Shown here in pieces: positions 6,416 through 14,162 of a DNA stretch of 20,550 nucleotides. The DNA comes from an uncultured Collinsella sp. (GTDB lineage: Bacteria; Actinomycetota; Coriobacteriia; Coriobacteriales; Coriobacteriaceae): positions 1 to 20,550 of the forward strand of contig URIA01000041.1 in NCBI GenBank assembly GCA_900547765.1, read 5' to 3'. The position numbers and the translations under genes are program-made. Position 1 is the first letter of the stretch. Each line of letters begins with the position of its first letter. The notes under the pieces are model-generated. The model was not told the DNA's origin. It was given only the letters and a program-made list of their open reading frames with translations, and made no database searches.

Positions 6416-8551
6416 GTGGCAAAAAAGCCTCAGCACGCTCAGAACAGCCAACGCGGACAGCAGGGCAAACAGGGCCAGCAGCAAAAGCGCGGCGGCAAGG
6501 CGCAGGGCTCGCGACCCACGCATGCCTCAGCAGCGCCCTCACGCCCCTGGCGTCCGGGCCGCGACAAGTTCCTCCCCGTCAGCCGCGCCGACATGGATGC
6601 GCGTGGCTGGGACCAGTGCGACTTCGTCTACATCTGCGGCGACGCCTACGTGGACCACCCCAGCTTTGGCATGGCCATCATCAGCCGCGTCCTCGACGCG
6701 CACGGCTACAAAGTGGGCATTATCTGCCAGCCCGACTGGACCGACCCCGCCAGCATCACCGTGCTCGGCGAGCCGCGCCTGGGCTTTCTCGTCAGCGCCG
6801 GCAACATGGACTCCATGGTCAACCACTATTCGGTGACCAAGCACCGCCGCCATACCGACGCCTATACCCCCGGTGGCGAGGAGGGGCACCGCCCCAATCG
6901 TGCCGTCACGGTCTACGGCAACCTCATCCGCCAGACGTTCAAGGACGCTCCCATCATCATCGGCGGCATCGAGGCAAGCCTGCGCCGCCTGGCCCACTAC
7001 GACTACTGGCAGGACAAGCTCAAGCGCTCGGTACTGCTCGACTCGGGCGCCGACATCCTCATCTACGGCATGGGCGAGCATGCGATCGTCGAGATCGCCG
7101 ACGCGCTCGATGCCGGACTGCCTGTCGATCAGATCACCTACATCAACGGTACCGTCTACCGCACGGGTTCGCTCGACGAGGTCTACGACTACGACCTGCT
7201 GCCCAGCTGGGACGACCTTACCGCCGACAAGCTCAACTACGCGCGCAGCTTTAATGTGCAGCAGCAGAACATGGACCCCATCACCGGGCATCGTCTGGTA
7301 GAGCCCTACCCCAACAGCGTCTATGTGGTGCAGAACCCGCCATCGGCAACACTCACCACAGACGAGATGGACGAGGTTGCCGAACTCCCCTACGCACGCG
7401 ATTGGCATCCCGACTACGACGCAACGGGCGGCGTGCCGGCCTTTGCCGAAATCAAATTTTCCATTAGCTCCAACCGCGGCTGTTTTGGCGAGTGCTCGTT
7501 TTGCGCCCTCACCTTCCACCAGGGCCGCGTACTGCAGATGCGCAGCCACGACTCGATCATGCGCGAGGCCGAGCTGCTCACGCACGATCCCGAGTTTAAG
7601 GGCTACATCAACGACGTGGGTGGACCGACGGCCAACTTTAGCCGTCCGGCCTGCGACAAGCAGCTCAAGCACGGCGTGTGCAAGAACAAGCGCTGTCTGT
7701 GGCCGAGTGTGTGCAAGAACATGGTGGTCGACGAGAGCGGCTACACGCAGCTGCTGCGCGATCTGCGCCAGCTGCCGGGCGTCAAGAAGGTCTTCGTCCG
7801 CAGCGGCATACGCTTTGACTACACCATGGCCGACGCCTCGGACGAGTTTTTGCGCGAGCTGCTGGAGCATCACGTCTCGGGCCAGCTGCGCGTAGCACCC
7901 GAGCACGTGAGCGACGCGGTGCTGTCCGTGATGGGCAAACCGAGCCGCGCCGTCTACGACGCGTTCTGCCGTAAATTTGAACGCTTGAACCGCGAATACG
8001 GACTCAAGCAGTACGTAGTGCCATACCTAATCTCGAGCCACCCCGGTTCAACGATGAAGGAAGCTGTGGACCTGGCCGAGGCCGTACGCGACATGGGCTA
8101 CATGCCCGAACAGGTGCAGGACTTCTACCCCACACCGTCCACCATGTCGACCTGCATGTACTACACCGGCGTGGACCCACGCACCATGGAGCCGATCTAT
8201 GTGGCGCGCGACCCGCACGAAAAGGCCATGCAGCGTGCGCTCATCCAGTATCGCAAACCCGAGAACTACAAGCTGGTACGCGAGGCGCTGGAAAAAGCCG
8301 GACGTCGTGACCTGATCGGCTACACCAAACACTGTCTAATCCGCCCCGTGCCGCCGCGCCCGGGCGAGACGTCTGCTGGCGGTGGGCATGGCACCGGCAA
8401 GAAGGGCGGCAAGGCCCACGGCGGTGCTGGCGGCAAGGGACCCAAAGGCAGCAAGGGGCACGGCGGTATGTCGCGTGCACAGAACACTGCCGGGCGTAAT
8501 CGCGCGGCCCAGGGGCGTCAGGGCGCCAACGGAGGCGGGCGTCGCAACTAG
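6416..8551 (+). CDS. YgiQ family radical SAM protein
   Basis: 711 aa. The radical SAM cluster motif is Cys356-x3-Cys360-x2-Cys363 in SNRGCFGECSFCAL, so it should bind a [4Fe-4S] cluster and S-adenosylmethionine. Family landmarks of YgiQ/UPF0313 are clear: the N-terminal FLPVSRADMDARGWDQCDFVYICGDAYVDHPSFG, GGIEASLRRLAHYDYW, and the downstream VGGPTANF and PDFYPTPST-like (QDFYPTPSTMST) segments. The physiological reaction of the family is not settled. The GTG at 6416 is preceded by GGGAGG. Unusually, both ends are low-complexity and basic: residues 2-48 are rich in Gln/Lys/Gly and the last ~65 residues in Gly/Lys/Arg/His. Its stop codon overlaps that of the CPBP gene on the other strand. Confidence 0.93.
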   Translation: MAKKPQHAQNSQRGQQGKQGQQQKRGGKAQGSRPTHASAAPSRPWRPGRDKFLPVSRADMDARGWDQCDFVYICGDAYVDHPSFGMAIISRVLDAHGYKVGIICQPDWTDPASITVLGEPRLGFLVSAGNMDSMVNHYSVTKHRRHTDAYTPGGEEGHRPNRAVTVYGNLIRQTFKDAPIIIGGIEASLRRLAHYDYWQDKLKRSVLLDSGADILIYGMGEHAIVEIADALDAGLPVDQITYINGTVYRTGSLDEVYDYDLLPSWDDLTADKLNYARSFNVQQQNMDPITGHRLVEPYPNSVYVVQNPPSATLTTDEMDEVAELPYARDWHPDYDATGGVPAFAEIKFSISSNRGCFGECSFCALTFHQGRVLQMRSHDSIMREAELLTHDPEFKGYINDVGGPTANFSRPACDKQLKHGVCKNKRCLWPSVCKNMVVDESGYTQLLRDLRQLPGVKKVFVRSGIRFDYTMADASDEFLRELLEHHVSGQLRVAPEHVSDAVLSVMGKPSRAVYDAFCRKFERLNREYGLKQYVVPYLISSHPGSTMKEAVDLAEAVRDMGYMPEQVQDFYPTPSTMSTCMYYTGVDPRTMEPIYVARDPHEKAMQRALIQYRKPENYKLVREALEKAGRRDLIGYTKHCLIRPVPPRPGETSAGGGHGTGKKGGKAHGGAGGKGPKGSKGHGGMSRAQNTAGRNRAAQGRQGANGGGRRN

Positions 8552-9459
8552 GGCAGCGGTGCTGTCGCTGCGTCCATCCCACACGCGTGGCGCAGCGAGC
8601 GCATTGCCTCAACGAGGATGACGCCGGCGATAGCGACCGTGATTATCACGTCGAACGGTGTGTTCACAAACCAGAGCAACGTCATGAAATACGACCCGGC
8701 ATTAAAGGCAAAGTGCAGCAGGATCGTGTAGCGGAGCTTTCCGGTCGTCACGAGCACCCAACCAAAGATGAGGCCGGCGGCACCCGCGTAGCAACCCTGT
8801 ACCCAATTCATGTGCATAAAACCGAAGATCGCCGCCTGCAGCACAATCGCCGCGGCGATACCCCACGTGCTTGGGGCCGCCCAGGGCACCATGGCGCCAC
8901 TCTGCGCGCTCACACGACGCCGGCACTTCCAAAGTGGGCGGCACTGCGGATTAAACGCTCGGAGCGAAAACTCAAAAATAATGCCGCGCACCAGCAGCTC
9001 TTCACAAAATGGGGCGCCGAGCACCGTGGTCAGGACGGCAAGAAGGTTGGTATCGTCCAAGCCTGTTTCCTCGACGAGCTCGCTATAGTCCGCCGCAACC
9101 TCGGGCAGCAGCGACAGCACGCCGTCGCATAGGTAGCTAATGACCACCTGCATGGATAGGCCGATCACGACAACGTATGCGATGCGCTTCCATGCAGCAT
9201 TTGCTCCCCCGCCGAGCGGGCGTTCACCTTGCCGGCGCGCCATGAAGGAGCGGGGCCACAGATAGCGCCACCACAGCAGCGCCATCAAAAACGACGCCGT
9301 CTGAGCGGCGGCCTGAAACCATTGAATATCGAGATTGTCGATCGGGAAACCCGTCAGTGCCGACACGATGTCCAGCGCGGAGAACAAAACAATGCTCAGG
9401 GCAATATCGGCAGCGACGACACCAAAACAGGCAAGCGCCCAAACCAGCGCATTGAGCAT
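8548..9459 (-). CDS. CPBP family intramembrane glutamic endopeptidase
   Basis: 303 aa with about eight hydrophobic segments. The ABI/CPBP (Rce1-like) catalytic motifs are present: Glu153-Glu154 and Arg158 in CEELLVRG, His216 in FGFMHMNW, and His249/Asn253 in LLHFAFNAG. Such proteases act inside the membrane and process prenylated proteins, bacteriocins or signalling proteins; this one's substrate is unknown. The start at 9459 has GAGGAGG 5 bases upstream. It lies 34 bp after the antitoxin-like gene and is probably co-transcribed with it. Its stop TAG shares the four bases CTAG with the YgiQ stop codon. A cytoplasmic or loop insertion rich in Arg/Cys (FNPQCRPLWKCRRR, about 169-182) sits between the two motif blocks. 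Confidence 0.88.
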   Translation of the reverse strand: MLNALVWALACFGVVAADIALSIVLFSALDIVSALTGFPIDNLDIQWFQAAAQTASFLMALLWWRYLWPRSFMARRQGERPLGGGANAAWKRIAYVVVIGLSMQVVISYLCDGVLSLLPEVAADYSELVEETGLDDTNLLAVLTTVLGAPFCEELLVRGIIFEFSLRAFNPQCRPLWKCRRRVSAQSGAMVPWAAPSTWGIAAAIVLQAAIFGFMHMNWVQGCYAGAAGLIFGWVLVTTGKLRYTILLHFAFNAGSYFMTLLWFVNTPFDVIITVAIAGVILVEAMRSLRHACGMDAATAPLP

Positions 9460-9493
9460 GCCAACCTCCTCAAAACCCGGCACTTGGGGACAG

Positions 9494-9697
9494 TCATTGT
9501 TGATGAGAATCGGGCGCAGCGCCAAAAGCCCCGTTGGGTGAAATGTCGAACGGGAAGGTGCCGCAGCGATTGAACGCGGCGATGAACATGCGGATGGCGT
9601 TGGACGGCGTGGTGCCCACGAGCTGGGTTGCCGCCGCGAAGGCCGCCTTTTCCTCGGGCAAGACCTTCGCGACAACCGGGGTCATGTGTTCTGCCAT
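9494..9697 (-). CDS. RelB/DinJ-type antitoxin, orphan
   Basis: 67 aa. Sequence resembles the DinJ ribbon-helix-helix family: a short N-terminal strand (MTPVVAKVLPEEKAAFAAATQLVG) then TTPSNAIRMFIAAFNRCGTFPFDI, the typical helix pair ending in G-x-PF. These proteins dimerise, bind palindromic operators and neutralise YafQ/RelE-type ribonucleases. No toxin gene follows; the next gene, 34 bp away, is the CPBP protease. The start at 9697 has AAGGAAG about 4 bases upstream and avoids an unrelated 25-residue extension. The C-terminal tail after FDISPNG (GAFGAAPDSHQQ) is short, so toxin neutralisation may be lost. A 29-bp imperfect palindrome lies upstream and could be its operator. Assignment is by pattern only. 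Confidence 0.75.
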   Translation of the reverse strand: MAEHMTPVVAKVLPEEKAAFAAATQLVGTTPSNAIRMFIAAFNRCGTFPFDISPNGAFGAAPDSHQQ

Positions 9698-9811
9698 GGC
9701 GCTTCCTTTTTGAAACGACGGTGGTGCGGATAGATGCGGGCCACGCGGCTGGGCGACGGGCTGTGAAGGCAACCCGATTGGCCCGCATCCGGAGTTTGTT
9801 TCTGCGGCGTT

Positions 9812-9840
9812 GGTATTACTTGGTATCCCTAAGTATTACC
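9812..9840. promoter_or_regulatory. 29-bp imperfect palindrome upstream of the DinJ-like gene (candidate operator)
   Basis: The arms GGTATTACTTGG and CTAAGTATTACC are near-reverse complements, with mismatches at only a few symmetric positions. It lies 115-143 bp upstream of the antitoxin start on the minus strand. TTGTGG at 9860-9855 could serve as a -35. Antitoxins of this family usually repress their own promoters through such palindromes. The rest of the 9698-9912 gap shows only the small palindrome CCCCATGGGG (9865-9874), and no T-tract terminator for the ABC operon. Confidence 0.45.
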
Positions 9841-9912
9841 CCGCAGATAGAATACCACAACCGACCCCATGGGGACGGAGGAAAACGGATCATTTTGTTG
9901 CTGAGTTAGTAT

Positions 9913-11289
9913 TTAGAGCGTGATGATGTCCGAGATATCGAGGGCCTGAGCGTCGGCGACATCGTGCGATGCAAGCAGCAGCATACGGCCGTCGAGCAAG
10001 TCGAGCACGACCTCGGCGCATGCGTCGCGCGCAGCGGTATCTAAACCGGTAAAGGGCTCGTCAAGAATCACCGCGCCGCCCGGGCACAGCAGGGCTCGAG
10101 CGATCTCGACGCGACGGCGCTGCCCGCCCGAAAGCTCGGCCACGCGAGCATGTACATCGACCCCCGGCACCAGCAGGCGCAACAGGGCCGCAGCACTCGA
10201 GGCGTCCACGCGTGCATCGGCGCACACTAGCACGTTATCCAGCGCCGCGGCGGACTCGACCAAGCGTGCATCCTGAAACACCATCGAGCACGGCGCGCAC
10301 TCCCCCGCTGCCAACGAAAGCAGCGTCGACTTGCCCATGCCCGAAGCGCCCATCACACAGATACGCCCACCCGCGGGCACGTTGAGCACCAGACCATCCA
10401 GCGCCGGCGCCCAGGGCGCACGATCGCCCACGGCAAGCGCAAGCTCCGCCGCAGCGCCATCGCCCGCAGCCCTCGCACGCCCGCGCAGCCCATGCCCATG
10501 CGCCCGCACGGCCGCACGCCACGCCGCGGGTCCCGAAGCCCGCAGCAACCACACCAGCACACGCTCGCATGCCCACGATGCCGCCACGACTAGCACGGTC
10601 CAAGCCAGTAGGTCAGCCGTCTCGATGAGCAGCTTCGCCTGATAGATGCGTTCGCCCACGGTGCCCGTCGCCATGCCGATCAGCTCCGCCGCCACACCGG
10701 CCTTCCAGCTCATGCCAATCACGGCGCGGGCGCACGAAAGCACAAACGGCAGGACTTCGCGCCAGGTGTGGGCGCAAAACAGTCGCCAGCCCCGCACGCC
10801 ATGCAGGCGGAACATCTGCTTCAGCGGCTTATCCACTTGCGCCAAGCCCTCGACCAGCGAAAAATACACGCCTGGAAGTGCCATCAAAAAGACCGCGGCG
10901 ATGCTCACGCGCGCCGACCCCAACCAAATGAGCAGCAGGACCACCACGCAGGCAACCGGTGTCGCCTTTACAAACGACAGCGCCGGAGCCACCAGGCGCG
11001 CAAACGCCCGCGACCGTGACGAAATCCCGGCAAGCACGCCGCCACACACCGCGGCAAACACCAGTCCGCCCAATATTCGCGCGCCCGAGCCCGCCAAAAT
11101 CACCCAGGTACCGTCATCGCACACCAGGCGCAGCAGCGCCAAGGCAACAGCACCCGGCCCCGGCAAGATCAGCGGCTGCGCTACCAACGCCGCCACCAGC
11201 ACCCACACGGCAAGCCAAAAGGCGGCGACGGCACCTGCTGCCGCCACCGCCTTCATACGCTCTGTCATTTGTCGAGCAAACGCATGCAC
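9913..11289 (-). CDS. ABC transporter, fused permease and ATPase (NitT/TauT type)
   Basis: 458 aa. Residues about 12-250 form a binding-protein-dependent inner-membrane permease with several helices and the EAA-loop segment SWKAGVAAELIGMATGTVGERI (194-215), as in SsuC/TauC/ThiX permeases. An Ala/Arg-rich linker (about 251-290) leads to an ATPase: Walker A GASGMGKST (314-322), Q-loop Gln339, signature LSGGQRRR (386-393), Walker B AVILDE (406-411) and H-loop His442. The two halves are normally separate proteins. The ATPase is also short: only 19 residues separate Walker A Lys320 from Gln339, where about 40 is usual. The GTG at 11289 follows GGAG by 6 bases and sits 3 bp after the stop of the binding-protein gene. 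The transported substrate is unknown. Confidence 0.88.
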   Translation of the reverse strand: MHAFARQMTERMKAVAAAGAVAAFWLAVWVLVAALVAQPLILPGPGAVALALLRLVCDDGTWVILAGSGARILGGLVFAAVCGGVLAGISSRSRAFARLVAPALSFVKATPVACVVVLLLIWLGSARVSIAAVFLMALPGVYFSLVEGLAQVDKPLKQMFRLHGVRGWRLFCAHTWREVLPFVLSCARAVIGMSWKAGVAAELIGMATGTVGERIYQAKLLIETADLLAWTVLVVAASWACERVLVWLLRASGPAAWRAAVRAHGHGLRGRARAAGDGAAAELALAVGDRAPWAPALDGLVLNVPAGGRICVMGASGMGKSTLLSLAAGECAPCSMVFQDARLVESAAALDNVLVCADARVDASSAAALLRLLVPGVDVHARVAELSGGQRRRVEIARALLCPGGAVILDEPFTGLDTAARDACAEVVLDLLDGRMLLLASHDVADAQALDISDIITL

Positions 11290-11292
11290 GGG

Positions 11293-12348
11293 CTACTCCA
11301 TGTAGTAGAAATCATCAGCCGGGAGCTTGCCACCCACGGCACTCGCGTCCGCGTCGGACAGCACCTGCAGATACCCGCTAAGTGCCGCCTTCATATCCTT
11401 CCCCGTCTGGCACACGAGCATGCACCCGGGAATCGCCTTTTCGGCAATCGTGGCGTTATCCACGATGCCCGCATCGACCACGGCCTGCGCCCAGTCTGAC
11501 GGCGCCGCATTGACAGCCTTCACGCTCGCCTCATGGCAGCTCAGGAATTCCGCCACGGCCTCGGGATGTTCCTCGGCAAACGCGCGGCGCACCACGGTCA
11601 CGCCCGTCAGCAAGCGCGAACCCGTGTCACCTGCCAGCTCGTCCCACACATCGGTCAGGCTCACCGGCGCCGACAGTTTGCCTTCGCTCTTTGCGATGGC
11701 AGCGGTCTTGAACGGCTCCGGCAGCACGCCCACGGCGGACGGGTCGGCAAGCAGGGCCGACAGCACCTCGGTGGGCTCGCTCTTAAACTCGAGCGTCACC
11801 TGGCCGGTCAGGCCCGCGCGCTCCAGCAGGTAGTTCATGACGTACTCCGGCGTGGTGCCCTTGCCCGTCATGTAGACGGTATGGCCCGCCAGATCGCCAA
11901 ACGAGGCCACACTCGCGTCGCCCGTCACAACGTTCAGCACGCCCAGCGTGTTGATGTCGATGACCTGCACCGCGCCCTCGGTCTTGTTGTAGAGCACGCT
12001 CGCCACGTTGGCGGGCACCAGGGCAATGTCGATATCGCCCTGAATGACCTTGGGCACAATCTCGTCGGCGGCAGTGTTGATCGCAAAGTCGAACTCATTG
12101 TCCGTCTCGCCATCGGCAGCCTGGTCCATAAACTGCACCAGGCCAATCGAGGTCGGCCCCTTGAGCGAGGCGACGTGTACCTCGACCGGCTCTGCAGCAG
12201 CACCGGCGCCGTCCGTGGCAGCCGAGCCCGCGGCGGACCCGGCACCGGCAGCCCCGCCGCCACAGCCCACGAGCGCAAGCGACAGAGCGCCCGCGGCGAG
12301 CGCCGAGGCAAACCCCCGGCGCGACATCTCAAAATCAAACGCGCGCAT
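11293..12348 (-). CDS. ABC transporter substrate-binding lipoprotein (NMT1/SsuA-like)
   Basis: 351 aa. The N-terminus has a twin-arginine-like motif (SRRGF, 9-13), a hydrophobic stretch and a lipobox LVGC with Cys29, so it is probably a Tat-exported lipoprotein anchored outside the membrane. A Gly/Ala/Ser linker (30-55) precedes the binding domain. That domain has NMT1/SsuA-like features: ADEIVPKVIQGDIDIALVPANVASVLYN, DLAGHTVYMTGKGTTPEYVMNYLLERAG, and VGVLPEPF. It should deliver ligand to the fused permease/ATPase encoded 3 bp downstream. The ATG at 12348 lies 2 bp after the hydrogenase stop codon and has GAGGGGG 10 bases upstream; starts at 12357 (GTG) or at the Met before SRRGF are possible. 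Known ligands of the family range from sulfonates to thiamine precursors; none can be assigned here. Confidence 0.85.
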   Translation of the reverse strand: MRAFDFEMSRRGFASALAAGALSLALVGCGGGAAGAGSAAGSAATDGAGAAAEPVEVHVASLKGPTSIGLVQFMDQAADGETDNEFDFAINTAADEIVPKVIQGDIDIALVPANVASVLYNKTEGAVQVIDINTLGVLNVVTGDASVASFGDLAGHTVYMTGKGTTPEYVMNYLLERAGLTGQVTLEFKSEPTEVLSALLADPSAVGVLPEPFKTAAIAKSEGKLSAPVSLTDVWDELAGDTGSRLLTGVTVVRRAFAEEHPEAVAEFLSCHEASVKAVNAAPSDWAQAVVDAGIVDNATIAEKAIPGCMLVCQTGKDMKAALSGYLQVLSDADASAVGGKLPADDFYYME

Positions 12349-12350
12349 CG

Positions 12351-14162
12351 CTAGCACGCCCCCTCGTTAGGCATCGACCAGGCGTGATGGTCGGTATGCA
12401 GCAGCTCCTCGGCCAGCGGCGAGAGCGGCTCGCCCAAGAACTCGCGGTAGCACGCCTGGACATCGGGATTCTCGTGCGAGAAGCGAATGTCCGCAGCGGC
12501 ATCCAGGCCCCACAGCACCTGGCCGCGCTCAGCTGCCAGCTCGCAGCCGTCGTGGATGGGCTGACCGCCGCCACCGACGCAGCCGCCCGGGCACGCCATG
12601 ACCTCGACGAAGTCATAGCTCGCACGGCCGTCGCGAATCGCGTCGAGCAGGCGGGCGGCATTGCCCAGTCCGTGCGCCACGGCGACGTGCACCCTGGTGC
12701 CCTCGATATCGGCCACTGCTTCCTTCCAGCCGTCCAGACCGCGCACGTCGGTGAAGAAGTCGGCGTCGGGGTTCTTGCCCGTCACCAGGTAATAGGCCGA
12801 GCGCACGGCGGCCTCCATCACGCCGCCCGTGGCGCCAAAGATCACACCCGCGCCCGTGCCAAAGCCCAGCGGCGTATCAAGCGGCTCCTCGGTAAGCGTG
12901 TCCACGCTCACGTGGCTCGCGCGGATCATGCGCACCATCTCGCGCACCGTCAGTGCAACGTCCACGTCGGGCGCGCCGCCCTCGCCCATCATGCTCGGCA
13001 GCGCACACTCGGCCTTCTTGGCCGTGCACGGCATAACGGACACCACGAACAGACGCTCGGGCTCCACGCCCAGCACCTTGGCGTAGTAGGTCTTGGCGAT
13101 GGCGCCGAACATCTGCTGCGGCGACTTTGACGTGGACAGGCTGTCGACAAACTCGGGGTAACGTGCCTTCACAAAGCGCACCCAGCCCGGGCAGCAGCTC
13201 GTGAACATGGGCCAGCCGTGGGTGTCGCCCTCGCCCTTGACGGCCTTCCCTAGGCGCTCGAGCAGTTCGGAGCCCTCCTCCATAATGGTGAGGTCGGCCG
13301 AGAAATCGGTGTCGAACACGTACTCAAAGCCAACGCGGCGCAGGGCGCAAGCCAGGCGCTCAACGGTGGCCTCCTCGCGCGGAATGCCGAGCTCCTCGCC
13401 CCAGGCGCTACGCACGGCCGGCGCAATCTGCACCAGTACGATCTTGTCGGGATCGGCGATGGCGTCGAACACGGTCTCGGTATCGTCACGCTCGCGCAGG
13501 GCGCCCGTCGGGCAATGCGTGATGCACTGACCGCACGCGACGCAATCGGTCTTGCCGATCGGCGCACGCCCGCGGGTGCCCACGGCGGTATGCGTGGCGC
13601 GGTTGGTCAGGTCCCAAATCCCTAAGCCCTGCACGCTCTCGCACACCTTGATGCAGCGCATGCATTTGATGCACTTGTCGTTATCGCGGATGATGGGGAA
13701 ATCGAAGTCCCAGCCCTCGCGCGCCAGGTGCTGCTCGTACGGCAGATAGAAGATACCCAGGTCGTTGGCGATGGTCTGCAGGTTGCAGTTACCACTGCGC
13801 ACGCAGCTCGTACAGCGCGAGTCGTGCTGGGACAGCAGCAGCTGCACGTTGGTGCGACGCGCCTCGCGGACCTTGGGGCTGTTGGTGTGGACCACCATGC
13901 CGTCGAGCACGTAGTTGTTGCAGGCGGCAACCAGCTGGTCGCAGCCCTCAACCTCGACCACGCATACGCGGCAGCCGCCGATCTCGTTTAGATCGCGCAG
14001 GTAGCACAGGGTGGGAATCTGGATGCTGACGGACTTGGCCGCATCCAGGATCGTGGTGTGCTCGGGAACCACGACCTCGCAATTATCGATAGTGAGCTTG
14101 ACCATGTTATGCGCTCCGTTTTCGGTGTTGTCGCTGACGGTGGTGTTGTTGGGCTCTACCAT
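12351..14162 (-). CDS. hydA: [FeFe]-hydrogenase, five-cluster catalytic subunit
   Basis: 603 aa. Domains in order: an N-terminal [2Fe-2S] domain (Cys53, 64, 67, 81), a His-Cys3 [4Fe-4S] domain (His113, Cys117, 120, 126), a two-[4Fe-4S] ferredoxin domain (Cys164/167/170/174 and 207/210/213/217) and the H-cluster domain. H-cluster motifs are intact: TSCCPGW (321-327), MPCTAKKAE (377-385) and MACPGGCVGGGGQP (522-535). The enzyme should catalyse reversible H2 production in the cytoplasm. The ATG at 14162 follows GGGAGG by 8 bases, overlaps the upstream gene by 7 nt, and gives a 19-residue leader with normal codon bias. An alternative ATG at 14105 (MVKLTIDN, as in relatives) also has GGAG 8 bases upstream. 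Its partner is the flavoprotein encoded upstream, a pairing resembling the glutamate-synthase-linked hydrogenases; no maturation genes (hydEFG) are in the window. Confidence 0.95.
   Translation of the reverse strand: MVEPNNTTVSDNTENGAHNMVKLTIDNCEVVVPEHTTILDAAKSVSIQIPTLCYLRDLNEIGGCRVCVVEVEGCDQLVAACNNYVLDGMVVHTNSPKVREARRTNVQLLLSQHDSRCTSCVRSGNCNLQTIANDLGIFYLPYEQHLAREGWDFDFPIIRDNDKCIKCMRCIKVCESVQGLGIWDLTNRATHTAVGTRGRAPIGKTDCVACGQCITHCPTGALRERDDTETVFDAIADPDKIVLVQIAPAVRSAWGEELGIPREEATVERLACALRRVGFEYVFDTDFSADLTIMEEGSELLERLGKAVKGEGDTHGWPMFTSCCPGWVRFVKARYPEFVDSLSTSKSPQQMFGAIAKTYYAKVLGVEPERLFVVSVMPCTAKKAECALPSMMGEGGAPDVDVALTVREMVRMIRASHVSVDTLTEEPLDTPLGFGTGAGVIFGATGGVMEAAVRSAYYLVTGKNPDADFFTDVRGLDGWKEAVADIEGTRVHVAVAHGLGNAARLLDAIRDGRASYDFVEVMACPGGCVGGGGQPIHDGCELAAERGQVLWGLDAAADIRFSHENPDVQACYREFLGEPLSPLAEELLHTDHHAWSMPNEGAC

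Noticed and set aside
6539..7906. A 455-codon open frame on the - strand opposite ygiQ
   Set aside because: It lies wholly inside the radical SAM gene and has the composition of an antisense shadow.
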